Positions 1 to 10,695 of a stretch of DNA of 64,000 nucleotides are shown here, piece by piece; the first letter of the stretch is position 1, and the number at the start of each line of letters is the position of its first letter. Position numbers and translations under genes: made by a program. The notes beneath the pieces were generated by a model that searched no databases, was not told the DNA's origin, and saw nothing but the letters and a program-made list of their open reading frames with translations. This stretch comes from Fremontodendron californicum (taxonomy: Eukaryota; Streptophyta; Magnoliopsida; Malvales; Malvaceae), in contig JAULJL010000002.1 of NCBI GenBank assembly GCA_030761205.1, positions 40,822,814 to 40,886,813 of the forward strand, read 5' to 3'.

Positions 1-1745
1 CTCTCTGAGTATTTTCAAATCATAATGTACAATAAATTCATGCTAACAAGCTTACAAGCAAGTTCAAATTGCATGGAAAGCATCCTAAGTCAAACCACCT
101 ATCATCCTATTCACATAAGCTTTTAAGGCTTAGCCATCTATAAAGAAAAATGTGGGATCTTCAGTATCTTTGACTATTTCTCCCTTGAAAAATTATCCAC
201 GTGTTCAAACACTTTAATCACAAGCATTTATAAAATGAATCAAATCAGATTAAATTTAAATTTAAATTTAAATATAATATTAATATTATATATATTTATT
301 TAAATTAATCTTAATCAAATTCAATAATTCGAATTTTAAATTCTGTTTAAACTTATTTAAATTTGTAAATAAATAATTCAAATTCTCCCAAATCAATAAT
401 TTTTTTAAAGATAACATATTATTTTTTTATTAAATTTTAAAATATTAATAATTTAATATATTTTTAATATTTATTATATAATTGAAAAGCAAATTAAACA
501 GGATTCGAATTTTGAATTCAAAGATCAACTAATTTTTTAAATGATCTAGTTTTTTTTCCTGTGTAAAGGTCTACACCCTATGTAATTATAATACTAAAAT
601 TCAATTTTTGTTTCTTTGTTTTATTATAAATTTAGAATCAATCCCAATCTTTCATCAGATTTCTTTGCCACCATTCAAAGACAAACAACCCGAGATTCCT
701 GAGAGTTAGGCTCTCCAACGTTGGGCAAATTTGAGTGACCATGTGACTATTATTTGGAGCCATCTCATCTACTCTTATAATGCAAATTTTATATATTAAA
801 ATCTGAACTACTATTCTTTTTACAAGGTGATAAGATTTTTTTTTATATAAAAGAAATATTTGGTTTCACAAAGTTTGCGTGTCTCACAACTTCACAAAGC
901 ACCAAAACTTCAAGTCTTTTATCCCATAAATTTAGCTCTACATTAAATCTTAACCACAAATCAGACCTGTGGCTAACCAGAAGCCCACAAAACTGTGGTC
1001 AACAAAATGCAACCAAAAATCACTCAAGAAAGAGCGAATCAAACCACGCATCACGACGCACAAAAAAGCAGGCAGGCACCCCATATTCGTTGCAAAAGAA
1101 GAAAGAAAAATGGAAACTTATCTTGTCAGGGAATCGGTCGGGCTCTTTGTTGGTGTCAAATGGGCAGGCCAGGCCTAGCCGTTAAAGCAAAGACGAAATA
1201 CAAGAGAACCAGACCCCACATATCATAATTTCAGAATCTTGGGGCTGAGGCTGAACCCTGTTTACATTTCTTTGGGTATAAACAAATCAGAAACACAGCT
1301 AAACCGCCCTATTAAGACCCTACACGAGATCACAATTGAATAAAGTGAAAGCAACCCAAATTCAAAGAAGCAGCAGCCCATGAATCAGACACACAAGCCA
1401 GTTGGAAAACTAAAACTTTCATGGTAACATGCATAAAGCTCAGCACAAAAGAATGAAGAATAGAGAGGAGCAACATCCACCAGAGTGAAACGAAAATTAG
1501 AAATAAAACTCATAAAGTCGGCTTAAAAGAAACATGAACGAGAAGGGAATAAGATCCCGAATTTACAGAAAAGGATGGATTCGGTTCCCATCCCTCCTAC
1601 CCCACAAAATGCAAAAGACCCTGTCTGCTAACATCTTCTGCTTACTAGAGATGGAAATTAACAATTAAAAGGGAAAAAATTAAAACAACGAGACACATAC
1701 AAGGACTGACAAACCATGCAATAAGGCAAATAGTAAAACGCTGCC
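1..1745. other. Intergenic and 3' flank of the arginine decarboxylase gene
   Basis: No supportable gene was found. Bases 1-900 are AT-rich with runs of T and A and no long codon-biased frame. Bases from about 900 to 1745 are less AT-rich and lie directly downstream of the minus-strand decarboxylase stop, so part of this is probably its 3' UTR. The short open frames at 969-1228 overlap each other in different frames and resemble no family I know. Confidence 0.6.
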
Positions 1746-3926
1746 TCAGGCGCAGCAATAAGACCACTGCTCGTCCTCACTAGCCCCAGACTCCACAGCA
1801 GCATTATAATCTTCCTCGTTGCAATAGTAAAAACCATTGTTATTCATGGCAGTCAGCGAACAAGAAGATGCCGCTACGAGATAAGGCATGTTGTGGAAGG
1901 AACGAGCAAAGGTGCTAGCTAAAGCAGCAGCATTGGCGCCATCATTGCTATGGTCCTGTCCACAAAATTCTTCGGCACGGTGCTTGAGGGTCTCGAACAT
2001 GAGCTCGGGCTCGTGCTGCATCACCCGGAGGACATCCCCACAAGATGGGCCAGGCATCGCCCGCGTAACCGCAAAGCTATGTGGACCATCACTCTGCGAC
2101 ACACTAACAACACTTGGGCCGCCGAACAGGTTGTGGAATCCACCGAGTGACTCCTGGTAAGCCCCACCCAAGAACATCCCCAAATAGTACCGGCCATTAG
2201 CACCACCGCTGCTACCACCACCATTACCTTCCAACTCATGTAAAGGCAAGCTTGTTTCACCTCCAATGAACTTATCAATCTTCCCATCACTGTCACAAGT
2301 TAAATCAGACAAAAAACCCCTCACTTCAGGCCTTTCATCCAATCGATGAATCGGAACTATAGGAAAAATCTGACCAATACTCCAAAAATCAGGGATCGAA
2401 GTGAAAATCGAAAGATTCACATGGTACGTCCTAGCAGGCTCAGATGAGTCAATCACTTTTGAAACCAAGTCACATAACCCATCAACAGCAGCAAGTTGTT
2501 CAATCCCCAAAGTCCCTTCTTTAAACTGTTCCACACATCTTTGCTTCAACTGATCAGCATAAAGCAAACAAGTCTCATTCTCATGACTCATTGCTGCCTC
2601 ACTCAAATTCCAATAATCAGCACGAGCATCCTCCGACAGCCCCTCCATAATAAATGGAAGGTTAATTTGGTTCATTGCTGGGGTAGTAGGAGCAGTAGCA
2701 GACATAGCCTCAAATATCAAAACAGAATGCTGAGAAACAATAGCTCTCCCACTTTCACTACAAATAATCGGATGCTTGATAGATTTACGGTCACAGACAA
2801 ACCGAATTGCATTAACAACAGCTGAAGCATATTCCTGAAGACCATAAGAAACAGAGAGATCCGAATTACCGGATTTTGACCCGTCGTAATCGATTCCAAG
2901 GCCGCCTCCAATGTCAATAACCTTCATGTCAGCACCAAGACGGACTAATTCAGAATATATCTGTGCAGCTTCGCCGACACCATCTTGAAGCAAAGCTGTT
3001 GAAGGGATTTGGGATCCAATATGGAAGTGTAACAATTGCAAACAATCAAGCATACCTGAATCTTGAAGCTTTTTAACAACCCTTAAAATCTGGGTCGTTG
3101 TTAACCCGAACTTACCTTTCTCACCCGAAGTCGACCCGAAATGACCCGAGTGTTTGGTTCTCAGCTTGGCTCGGACTCCAATCACGGGTCGAACCGAAAG
3201 TTTCTTGCTTATCTCAATAACCAAATTCACCTCCTCTTCTTCTTCAAGAACAATTACAGTGTTCAACGCCAGCTTCCTTGCAAGCAAGGCAAGGGAAATG
3301 TACTCAGCATCTTTGAAACCATTGCAAACCAATAACGCTTCTGGGTTTCCTTTGCAAAGGCAGCTCATGGCAAGAAGAAGTTCGGGTTTTGACCCGGCCT
3401 CCAACCCGAACCGGAATGGCGCCCCGAATTTAACTATGTCTTCAACAACGAACCTGTCTTGGTTACATTTCACGGGATAAACGCCTTGGTAATGAGACTC
3501 GTAGCCTTGGGATTGGATGGCTAATTCAAAAGCCGATTGAAGAGACTCGAGCCGGTTTTTCAGCACATCGGGTAATCGAACAATGAGGGGAAGCTGTAAC
3601 CCGAGTCCGCCCACCAATTTCGGATCTGAAACTTTCTTGACGATTTTCAACAAGTCGATTTCTTGATGGGCCAGAGTGTCCGTTCCGTAAGGACGGACGG
3701 TGATATTGCCGGAGTTATTGACGGAAAAATAAGGGGCACCCCAGCCGTCTATACGGTAGAGAGCGGAGGAGTGAGCGGGGGACCAATTGGTTGAGTTGGA
3801 ATTAGCAGCGGCGGCGGTTGAAGAAGAAAAGGGGACCGTCGCAGGAAGGGAGCTGTCCCCGGCAATGAAAGCCGCGTAGCCAGGAGGCGCTACGGCAGCA
3901 TCTACGCAGCAAGCCAGGGCCGGCAT
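1746..3926 (-). CDS. ADC: Arginine decarboxylase, PLP-dependent, intronless
   Basis: Catalyses arginine to agmatine plus CO2, the first step of the plant ADC route to putrescine and polyamines. The single 726-residue frame matches the usual length of plant ADC (about 700-730) and is intronless, as is typical. Visible signatures are YPVKCNQ near residues 150-156 with the PLP-binding Lys at 153, the HFHIGSQ motif, the glycine loop GGGLGIDYDG, CSESGRAI, and the C-terminal GPSCGDVLRVMQHEPE segment carrying the catalytic Cys. The N-terminus is Ala/Ser rich, as in family members whose N-terminal part is processed. The start ATG at 3926 begins the conserved MPALACCVDAA-type leader and is the first in-frame ATG. 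It lies in a leader of roughly 480 nt with one uORF. All catalytic motifs appear intact, so it is probably functional. Confidence 0.97.
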   Translation of the reverse strand: MPALACCVDAAVAPPGYAAFIAGDSSLPATVPFSSSTAAAANSNSTNWSPAHSSALYRIDGWGAPYFSVNNSGNITVRPYGTDTLAHQEIDLLKIVKKVSDPKLVGGLGLQLPLIVRLPDVLKNRLESLQSAFELAIQSQGYESHYQGVYPVKCNQDRFVVEDIVKFGAPFRFGLEAGSKPELLLAMSCLCKGNPEALLVCNGFKDAEYISLALLARKLALNTVIVLEEEEEVNLVIEISKKLSVRPVIGVRAKLRTKHSGHFGSTSGEKGKFGLTTTQILRVVKKLQDSGMLDCLQLLHFHIGSQIPSTALLQDGVGEAAQIYSELVRLGADMKVIDIGGGLGIDYDGSKSGNSDLSVSYGLQEYASAVVNAIRFVCDRKSIKHPIICSESGRAIVSQHSVLIFEAMSATAPTTPAMNQINLPFIMEGLSEDARADYWNLSEAAMSHENETCLLYADQLKQRCVEQFKEGTLGIEQLAAVDGLCDLVSKVIDSSEPARTYHVNLSIFTSIPDFWSIGQIFPIVPIHRLDERPEVRGFLSDLTCDSDGKIDKFIGGETSLPLHELEGNGGGSSGGANGRYYLGMFLGGAYQESLGGFHNLFGGPSVVSVSQSDGPHSFAVTRAMPGPSCGDVLRVMQHEPELMFETLKHRAEEFCGQDHSNDGANAAALASTFARSFHNMPYLVAASSCSLTAMNNNGFYYCNEEDYNAAVESGASEDEQWSYCCA

Positions 3927-4206
3927 CCCTATGATGAATCTGCGACGACCGAAAAAAGATTTGAAAACAAAAAAGAGAAAAAAAAGATGTTAGGTTTGAT
4001 AGTTTTCAAAAGGTGGGGGCTTTAAAACCCGCCGAGGCCGAGGCCCCGGCTACCCCCTCAAAAGAAGCAGTAGAAGACCCTATTACAACCGGAGCAACAC
4101 CCTCTCTTTATCCTACACTTCGAAATCCCCACGCCGACCTTTCAGAATAATATTTTAACAGATTTAAATTTTAAAATTTCCTTTTTTAAATGTAAAGCAA
4201 CAAAAT

Positions 4207-4233
4207 TTATGCTGCGAAAATGGAATTCACCAT
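4207..4233 (-). CDS. Small upstream ORF in the ADC leader (8 codons)
   Basis: Between the predicted transcription start and the ADC start codon there is a single upstream ATG on the minus strand (4233-4231). It opens an 8-residue frame, MVNSIFAA, ending in TAA about 280 nt before the main ATG. Upstream ORFs that modulate translation are known in polyamine-pathway genes, including some plant ADC leaders. Whether this particular peptide is conserved or translated cannot be told from the window. A second ATG at 4417 (14 codons) probably lies just upstream of the start of transcription. Confidence 0.45.
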   Translation of the reverse strand: MVNSIFAA

Positions 4234-4432
4234 GCAGATCTTGAAACACAACAAAAAAAATATTTAGGGAACAGGAAACAAATGAGATTAGTCGAATGAG
4301 GAAGAGGAAAGCAATAGATTTCCCCGGAAAATGAGGGGAAATTAGAGGAAAATTAGGGCTTTGCTTTTATATTCACAAGGAAGACGTTAAAGAAGGTTGA
4401 TTGGGCGAGAATTGCATGAATGGAGATGCTCC

Positions 4433-4440
4433 TTTATATA
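4433..4440 (-). promoter_or_regulatory. Probable TATA box of ADC
   Basis: The minus strand reads CCTATATAAAGG here, a near-perfect plant TATA box about 500 bp upstream of the ADC start codon. It would place transcription start near 4405 and give a leader of about 480 nt. The call rests on position and consensus only. Confidence 0.5.
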
Positions 4441-4444
4441 GGCG

Positions 4445-7400
4445 GTTTCACGGGCCTAATTGGGCTATGGGCTTGAACTTTGGGGGCCCGAACAAATTTT
4501 TTATCAAATTCTCGTGTTTTACTCCATTTTCATCACACTCAAAAAAATGAAGAAGATTTTCTCTTTTTTCAATTTTTTTTTTTTTGCCGTTGTTTCTGTT
4601 TATTGATTTTTTTTTATAAAAAAAGCTTTATTTTTTGATACTAAGATTCCTTTTGGTAACGATTAATCAGCGTCGAGTTGCCGCGTGGCCTGAGAAATAT
4701 GGGGTCCCATTTTACCTTCTATCATCAAAAACTCATGGAACGATAAATTGGGGCTGAAGTTTTTCGTAAAAATGTCGTGCGATATCTTGGAAGGAAAGCA
4801 GCACGAAGTTTCTTGTGATGTGGATTTGTATAAACGGCTGTGATTTTATCACGTAGTCATTGGGATAATTTTGATTTTTTTTTCCGCCGAAATAAATTTG
4901 AAGCTTTTGTTAGAGATAAGCACGTGGATGTCACGTGAAACGTAGTTCTTTATTGGATGGATTGGTTCTTAGTTGTATTACACAGTTTTTAAAATTAAGA
5001 TGGCAAAATCTGATTCTTTTATTAGTTATGTTTTGAATGGAATAATTAAAAAAAAAAAAAAAAGATGGATATGACGATTTTTTTTATTTGACAAGCAAAG
5101 TATGATAGTTATGATAAAAACATGCTTCGTTTTGTTCTATCTCGTCTTATTATTTTATCTTTTCATATTATTTATATTTTTTAGATATACGATTAAAAAT
5201 ATATATACATATTATATATAAAATTGAATTTTTATATTGCTTATGGTAAATCAAATAATTTTTTATTAATAATTTTATTTTAAAATTTTATAATACTATT
5301 ATTTAAAAAATCAATAAAAACAAACAAGTAAAACAAGCTCCGCTCCATGCCTATCTAAAATGCACTTTCGTTTTTAATTTTTTTTTTCATTGGTCCAATC
5401 CTTCGTCTACTTGACGAACAAGTAAAAATTCCTTAATAAATTGTTTTCTTAAAAGGAAGACTTAACTTCTTAATAAAATAAGATGTTTTTTATGGATTTG
5501 TTTAACCGATATTTATAGACACCAATTAATAATTATTTAATTATTATTTTTAAAAAATATATATTTAATATATTATTTTTATTGAATTAAAAAAAAAATG
5601 CATTAACTACACTTTTTTATATATATATATATATATATCACTTTTTTATCACTAGACATGGATTAATAATTTTTTTGATTATTCATTTATCTTAATTTAA
5701 TTGTTGTTCCTTAATCAGTACTCTTTGGAAATTGTATGAATTCTTAATCTGAGTTGTAAATTACTAATCTTGGCTCTTGAATTTGATGTTTTAAATGGAT
5801 AATATTAATTAAATCTCTTATTACATTTATTTAATGCATACCATACTTTTTTTTTTGATAGAATGCATACCATACTTTACAAGTTATTAACCCAATCATA
5901 AAAAAATGATACTTAAAGTTGTTCGAAATTGATTACTGATCGTTAAATTAAAAATTCAGCATTTTACTATCAAACTACATTGCTGTTCAATTTTTGTTTA
6001 TAAATCGAGAATTCGGCACAAATCAATCAAATATTTCATAAATTTGTTAAAAATAGATTTATTATCCCTTTATAAAAAATCCAAAAGATATTTATTAATC
6101 TTTCATAATTCATCAAAATCAATATTAATAGAAAAAAATTTGAACGTCCAAATTCATATTTAATTACATTGAGATCGTATCACAAAAATATTTTGATATT
6201 CTTAAATTTTGTTTGGAGAAAATTTTTTTCAAGTAATTTTAAGAATACTTTTTTTTTTCATATTAATATGATGTATTCAAAATTTTACTTTTATAAAAAT
6301 CAACTCATAAATAATAAAAAAAAACATATCCTTACTAAGCTAGATTAATGCTTAGGAAATCATAAATTACTAGTATAATAATATTTCATATTGAATTTTA
6401 TGATCTAATTTAATATTAATTAATTACTATGAAACGCAACTCAAAACTCCAAAGTCGTCAAACCGGCTCAAAGAAAGAAAAAGAAGAAGAAATCGTGAGA
6501 AAATGAGGTGGGGCAAGCAAAGCATTGAATGGGGTGAGCTAATTTTAGGTGACCGTAAGCAAAACCTTATCCCCTAAAGAATCTGCAAGTTTGACGCTTA
6601 AATTTTTTTTACCAAAACGTTGATGCCTTGATACATGCGGGCCTGACGGCCGTTTATTTCACGCGCATCTAACACGTTAATATGCTTACAAACGTAAATC
6701 ACACTCGGCTAACTCTAAAAAAGGCTCTTCAAAATCTATAATTTATAGAAAATAATAATCTTTATGCTTCATTTAGATTTTAGACGATCGATTTAAGGAG
6801 TTTTTATCGCCTTATTTTTTACGTTTTAAAATTTAATCTAATTAAACGTTAACTAGTGAAGGAAATTAGGAAAAGACAAAGAAAGCTCTCGATTTTTTTT
6901 TTAAATGTTAATCAATAGATATTGATTAAAATAATATTTATAAAAAAAATATATAATTAATGTATGATTTATTTTTGATATATTGATAGTGAAATTTTTT
7001 AATTTTTTAAGTGGATTAAAAAACTATTACATATTTTCTTTTCTTTTTTTACTATACCATAAAAATATGCATTATCTTTCTAATCTTTATCGTGGAATCT
7101 AAAAATTTTATTGATAATGTATTAGATAATTTTTTTTAATATATATATATTTTGAATTCAATATTAATTAATTAGATACAAAAAAGCTTTTTTAAAATTA
7201 TAATTAAAAGTTTGGTTAACTAATGTTTATGGACACTGATTAACAATTATTTAAATTTTTTTATATTTGATGCATTATTTTTTATGAATTAAAAAAATAA
7301 TTTATAAATTATATATATTTTTTAAATAACATTTTAATCAATACTATTAGACATTGATTAATATTATTTAATAATTAAATAATTTTTAATTAATATCTAT

Positions 7401-9580
7401 AAATATTAACCGAATTTTATTTTAATTGTTTATAAAAATATAATTAACATATAAATTTAATAAAAATAATATATTAAATATAAAAATACAAATCATGACA
7501 ACCTTAAATATATATAAATAAAAAATCTAGACGGGAGCGTCAAATTTACTTTCTAAAAGAAAACGACGCCAGGGCTTGCGTATTGGGTTGACTGAAGTGG
7601 GAAATAACTAATTTGACCTTTATCCTTCTTGCGGGCTCTACCTTACATGCCGTAGTGTTCTCGGGATGGCTCTGGCCCTGCCTCTGATTCTGCCTAACCT
7701 TCACTTCATTATTAATTTATATATATATATATTATAAATTAAATTGATATAATTGACACTAATTCAATCAAATATTTTAATATTAATATAGATAAAAAAA
7801 AAATCGGATTCGACCCTTTAAATAAAAAAGATAAATGCACATATGATGTTTATCTTAATGATGAATGATCAAAATTTAAAATTTAAAATAAAAAATATGA
7901 ATTTATCATTGTATATCAAATACTTAGTTATATTTCCAACTCAAATTATACTAAATGGCTTGCATTTCTCACGAATTTAAAAATATATAAAATCCCCACA
8001 TGTAAGAGCTGGAAGCATGAAGGGACTGCAATTTTATTTTTTAAAGGGAAGATTCACCTTATGGCCTAAAATCTCAAAGGTGGGATGGCAAGTTAAAGCC
8101 ATTGCAGAGTTGGTGGGTGTCTTTATTAGGAATTAAAAGATCGTTCAAATAAATAAATAAAAGTGAGTTTTGAAGAAAAATGGTGATGCAAACGTGAAGA
8201 CCAAGTAGACCGTGCAGCATGTGCCAAAGACTAGTTGTTGAACATTACACTCAGTCAGGTTTTACCCGCAATCCTTTGACTAAGGGAATCTGGATTGTCC
8301 AAAAGCAATAGATTTTGAGTGTTTTTTTTTTACATGGTCGGTATATTTATATTAATTGTATAAATATAAACATAATACAAATTATTTAATATGTCAAAAT
8401 TTTACATAAAATTATGATATATATATATATAAAACATGTAATATCATATTTATTATATTATTATATTTATTATATTAATATTATATTTTTATATCGTGTT
8501 TAAAATTATTAATTTTAAAACTCACATGTACCTAATTGTTAGTTGTCTTGTGTGTCCAAGGCAGCACCGCCGATGTTGAATTTACTGACATGGGCCAAAC
8601 TCGTTTAGTCCTTTCCTTTGAACAATACTAATCATTGGCGACAACTAAAGCTTACAATTAAGGGTTGGATTAGCTTTAGAACGTGTTTAGTTTTCTCCGA
8701 CATGGATGACGAATCAGTTAAATTACTCAATCTACCTAAGCAATTATCTCATCATCAAGGGCTTCCTAGTATTTCTCATCCATTCAACTTTAGATTTTTT
8801 TTTTTTTTTGAACAAATACTTCTTTTTTTTCAATTTATGTGGTAAGGGTTTGAAAGTCATATTTAGAGTAGTAACTTACAAGCTTTCTTCTAGACTAGAC
8901 ATATTCAACAATTCAAATTGCACACTCTTGTAAAAATAAATAAGAATATATTTTTCTCACATCATATCTCAATTAATCATTTAAAATTTTAATTATTTTT
9001 TTAATTTTTGTGTACAAATTCACTGCTTCTGTTAAAAAGTGATTTTATCCTATTTTTTGTTTGATTAAAATGAAGAACGAAGGGAGGATATCTGGATATG
9101 TGCAACGTTTGGCACGGCGATTGGGGGTGGAAAAAAGGCGTAGCCGACGTGGCAGAATCTGATAGGAGAATAGGAATCCGAGTAATCTAACCTTTTAGAA
9201 GCGGTTATTCCGGAGGCTGTGATGCAGGAGAGTGGGACCAGAAATTGACAGAGGATCTTCTCTTCTTTTGTGTAATGCACTGTCCATAGTCGGATTGAAT
9301 TTGGAGCCAATTGAGTTGAAATAGTAAAAGTTTGTTTGTTCAAAATTTATTTTTAAGACTTGTTCTTTATAATTTTAATTAATATTAAAAATGATTTTTT
9401 TAATATTTAAATAAACATTTTTTAATTATAAATTGAAAATTTATCTAAATTTTACTCGATTTGAATTGAAACGTACAAATAACATTATTCTTAGATAAAT
9501 TTATGCTTACTGTAATGTATATTATAAGGTCAATAGCCTTTGCTTGCTTTGCTCAGATTCTATTTCTAAGGGGTTGGGCG
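4445..9580. other. AT-rich intergenic region
   Basis: Long A and T runs, TA microsatellites (for example near 5615-5640 and 7720) and no credible gene. A MITE-like repeat is listed separately at 7206-7419. The minus-strand open frame at 9065-9343 lies in slightly GC-richer DNA but matches no family I recognise and has no splice or promoter context. Confidence 0.6.
7206..7419. repeat. MITE-like inverted-repeat element (family B)
   Basis: The left end (AAAGTTTGGTTAACTAATG) and the reverse complement of the right end (AAAATTCGGTTAATAT) form an imperfect inverted repeat that continues for about 40 bp on each arm (ATGGACACTGATTAACAATT on the left). Related motifs such as TAGACATTGATTAACA recur near 5500-5660, 16970, 17075-17240 and 17390-17440, so this is a dispersed family. 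I could not settle target duplications. Confidence 0.4.
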
Positions 9581-9590
9581 TTCGATTGGG
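9581..9590. repeat. Left target-site duplication of the MULE
   Basis: TTCGATTGGG directly abuts the left TIR. The same ten bases abut the right TIR. Confidence 0.88.
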
Positions 9591-10037
9591 GGCTTTTTTA
9601 TTTCAATATAGCAAAAAAAAAAAAAAAATTATCAAATTACCGTTACTTTTTGATTATTTCCCAAAATACGGACCTTTTTTTTCCAGCTGGGAAATCGCCA
9701 TCCCCCATGGCGATTTCCCAGCGTGTTTTTTTGCAAATTTGCAAAAAACACCAAGGGAAATCGCCATGGGGGATGGCGATTTCCCTTGGTGTTTTTGCAA
9801 ATTTGCAAAAAATTACCAAGGGAAATCGCCACCCCCCATGGCGATTTCCCTTGGTAATTTTAGCCAATTTTGCTAAAACCATGAAGGGAAATCGCCATGG
9901 GGGGTGGCGATTTCCCTTCATGTATATTTTTTTTTTTTTTAATTAATAAAAAAAAATTATATTAAAACAATATTTTATTTTAATTTGATAAATTTATTTT
10001 TAAAAATTATAAATTAAATTAAAATATTTTTTTTATA
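9591..10037 (+). repeat. Left TIR of the MULE, built of nested palindromes
   Basis: About 447 bp, inverted copy of 13358-13802. From about 9683 to 9925 it contains four successive perfect or near-perfect palindromes, each with arms GGGAAATCGCCA and its complement around a C/G-rich centre. Each palindrome has its own outer flank (for example CACCAA...TTGGTG, ATTACCAA...TTGGTAAT). The spacers are themselves palindromic (TTGCAAATTTGCAA; TTAGCCAATTTTGCTAA). The inner 120 bp is AT-rich but still identical to the other TIR, ending where the sequences diverge at 10037/13358. Confidence 0.88.
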
Positions 10038-10695
10038 GGTTTGGTTATTTATTTTTTTAAAATATATATTAAAAATGTAATTTAATTTATTATTACAATT
10101 TTATAAAAAATAAAAATATATTTCTTATTAAAATTTAAAAAGAAGATTATATAAAAAATAAAATTTTTATATCAAAAATTTTATTTTTTATAATTTTGTA
10201 ATATTATAAAAAAGAAAATTTAATTTATATCAAAAATAATTTAATGATGTAAAATGTAATAAATTTTTTTTAAAAGAAATTTATCGAGTCACTTTTTTAA
10301 ATAAAGAAGTTATTTTTAAGTTGGTATCGTAAAATAATTTTTTTAATTTGATTAGTTTTTTTGAGTTGGTATTCGATTAACTCGTGACATTAATTTAATC
10401 ATTGTTTTTAATAATAATATAGATTGTTACAGTTTAAAACTGGATATTTGATAAAAAAATTTTAATTTAATTTCTGATTACATTTTTTTTTCTTATTATA
10501 ATTTAAAAAGAAAATTAAATTAAAATGAAAAAAAGAAAAGCAACTTATCATGTAATTTGGATTATTATATTAAAATTAAATAACAACATTAAGATATAAA
10601 TTAAAATAAAATATAACAATTAATTTCCGAACAAATTACATGAAATGCAAAACATATAAATTTATATTAGAAATTTAAAACACATTACAATTATT
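10038..10695. other. AT-rich internal MULE sequence, 3' of the PMD gene
   Basis: Very AT-rich filler with no open frame of note. It probably holds the 3' UTR and polyadenylation region of the PMD gene, which is transcribed leftward. Confidence 0.5.

Noticed and set aside
9065..9343. 92-codon minus-strand frame in slightly GC-richer DNA
   Set aside because: No recognisable motif, no promoter or splice context, and no clear codon bias.
9643..9921. Palindromic array resembling a CRISPR repeat-spacer pattern
   Set aside because: Units are inverted, not direct, repeats, the spacers are themselves repeats, and the array lies in the TIR of a plant transposon.
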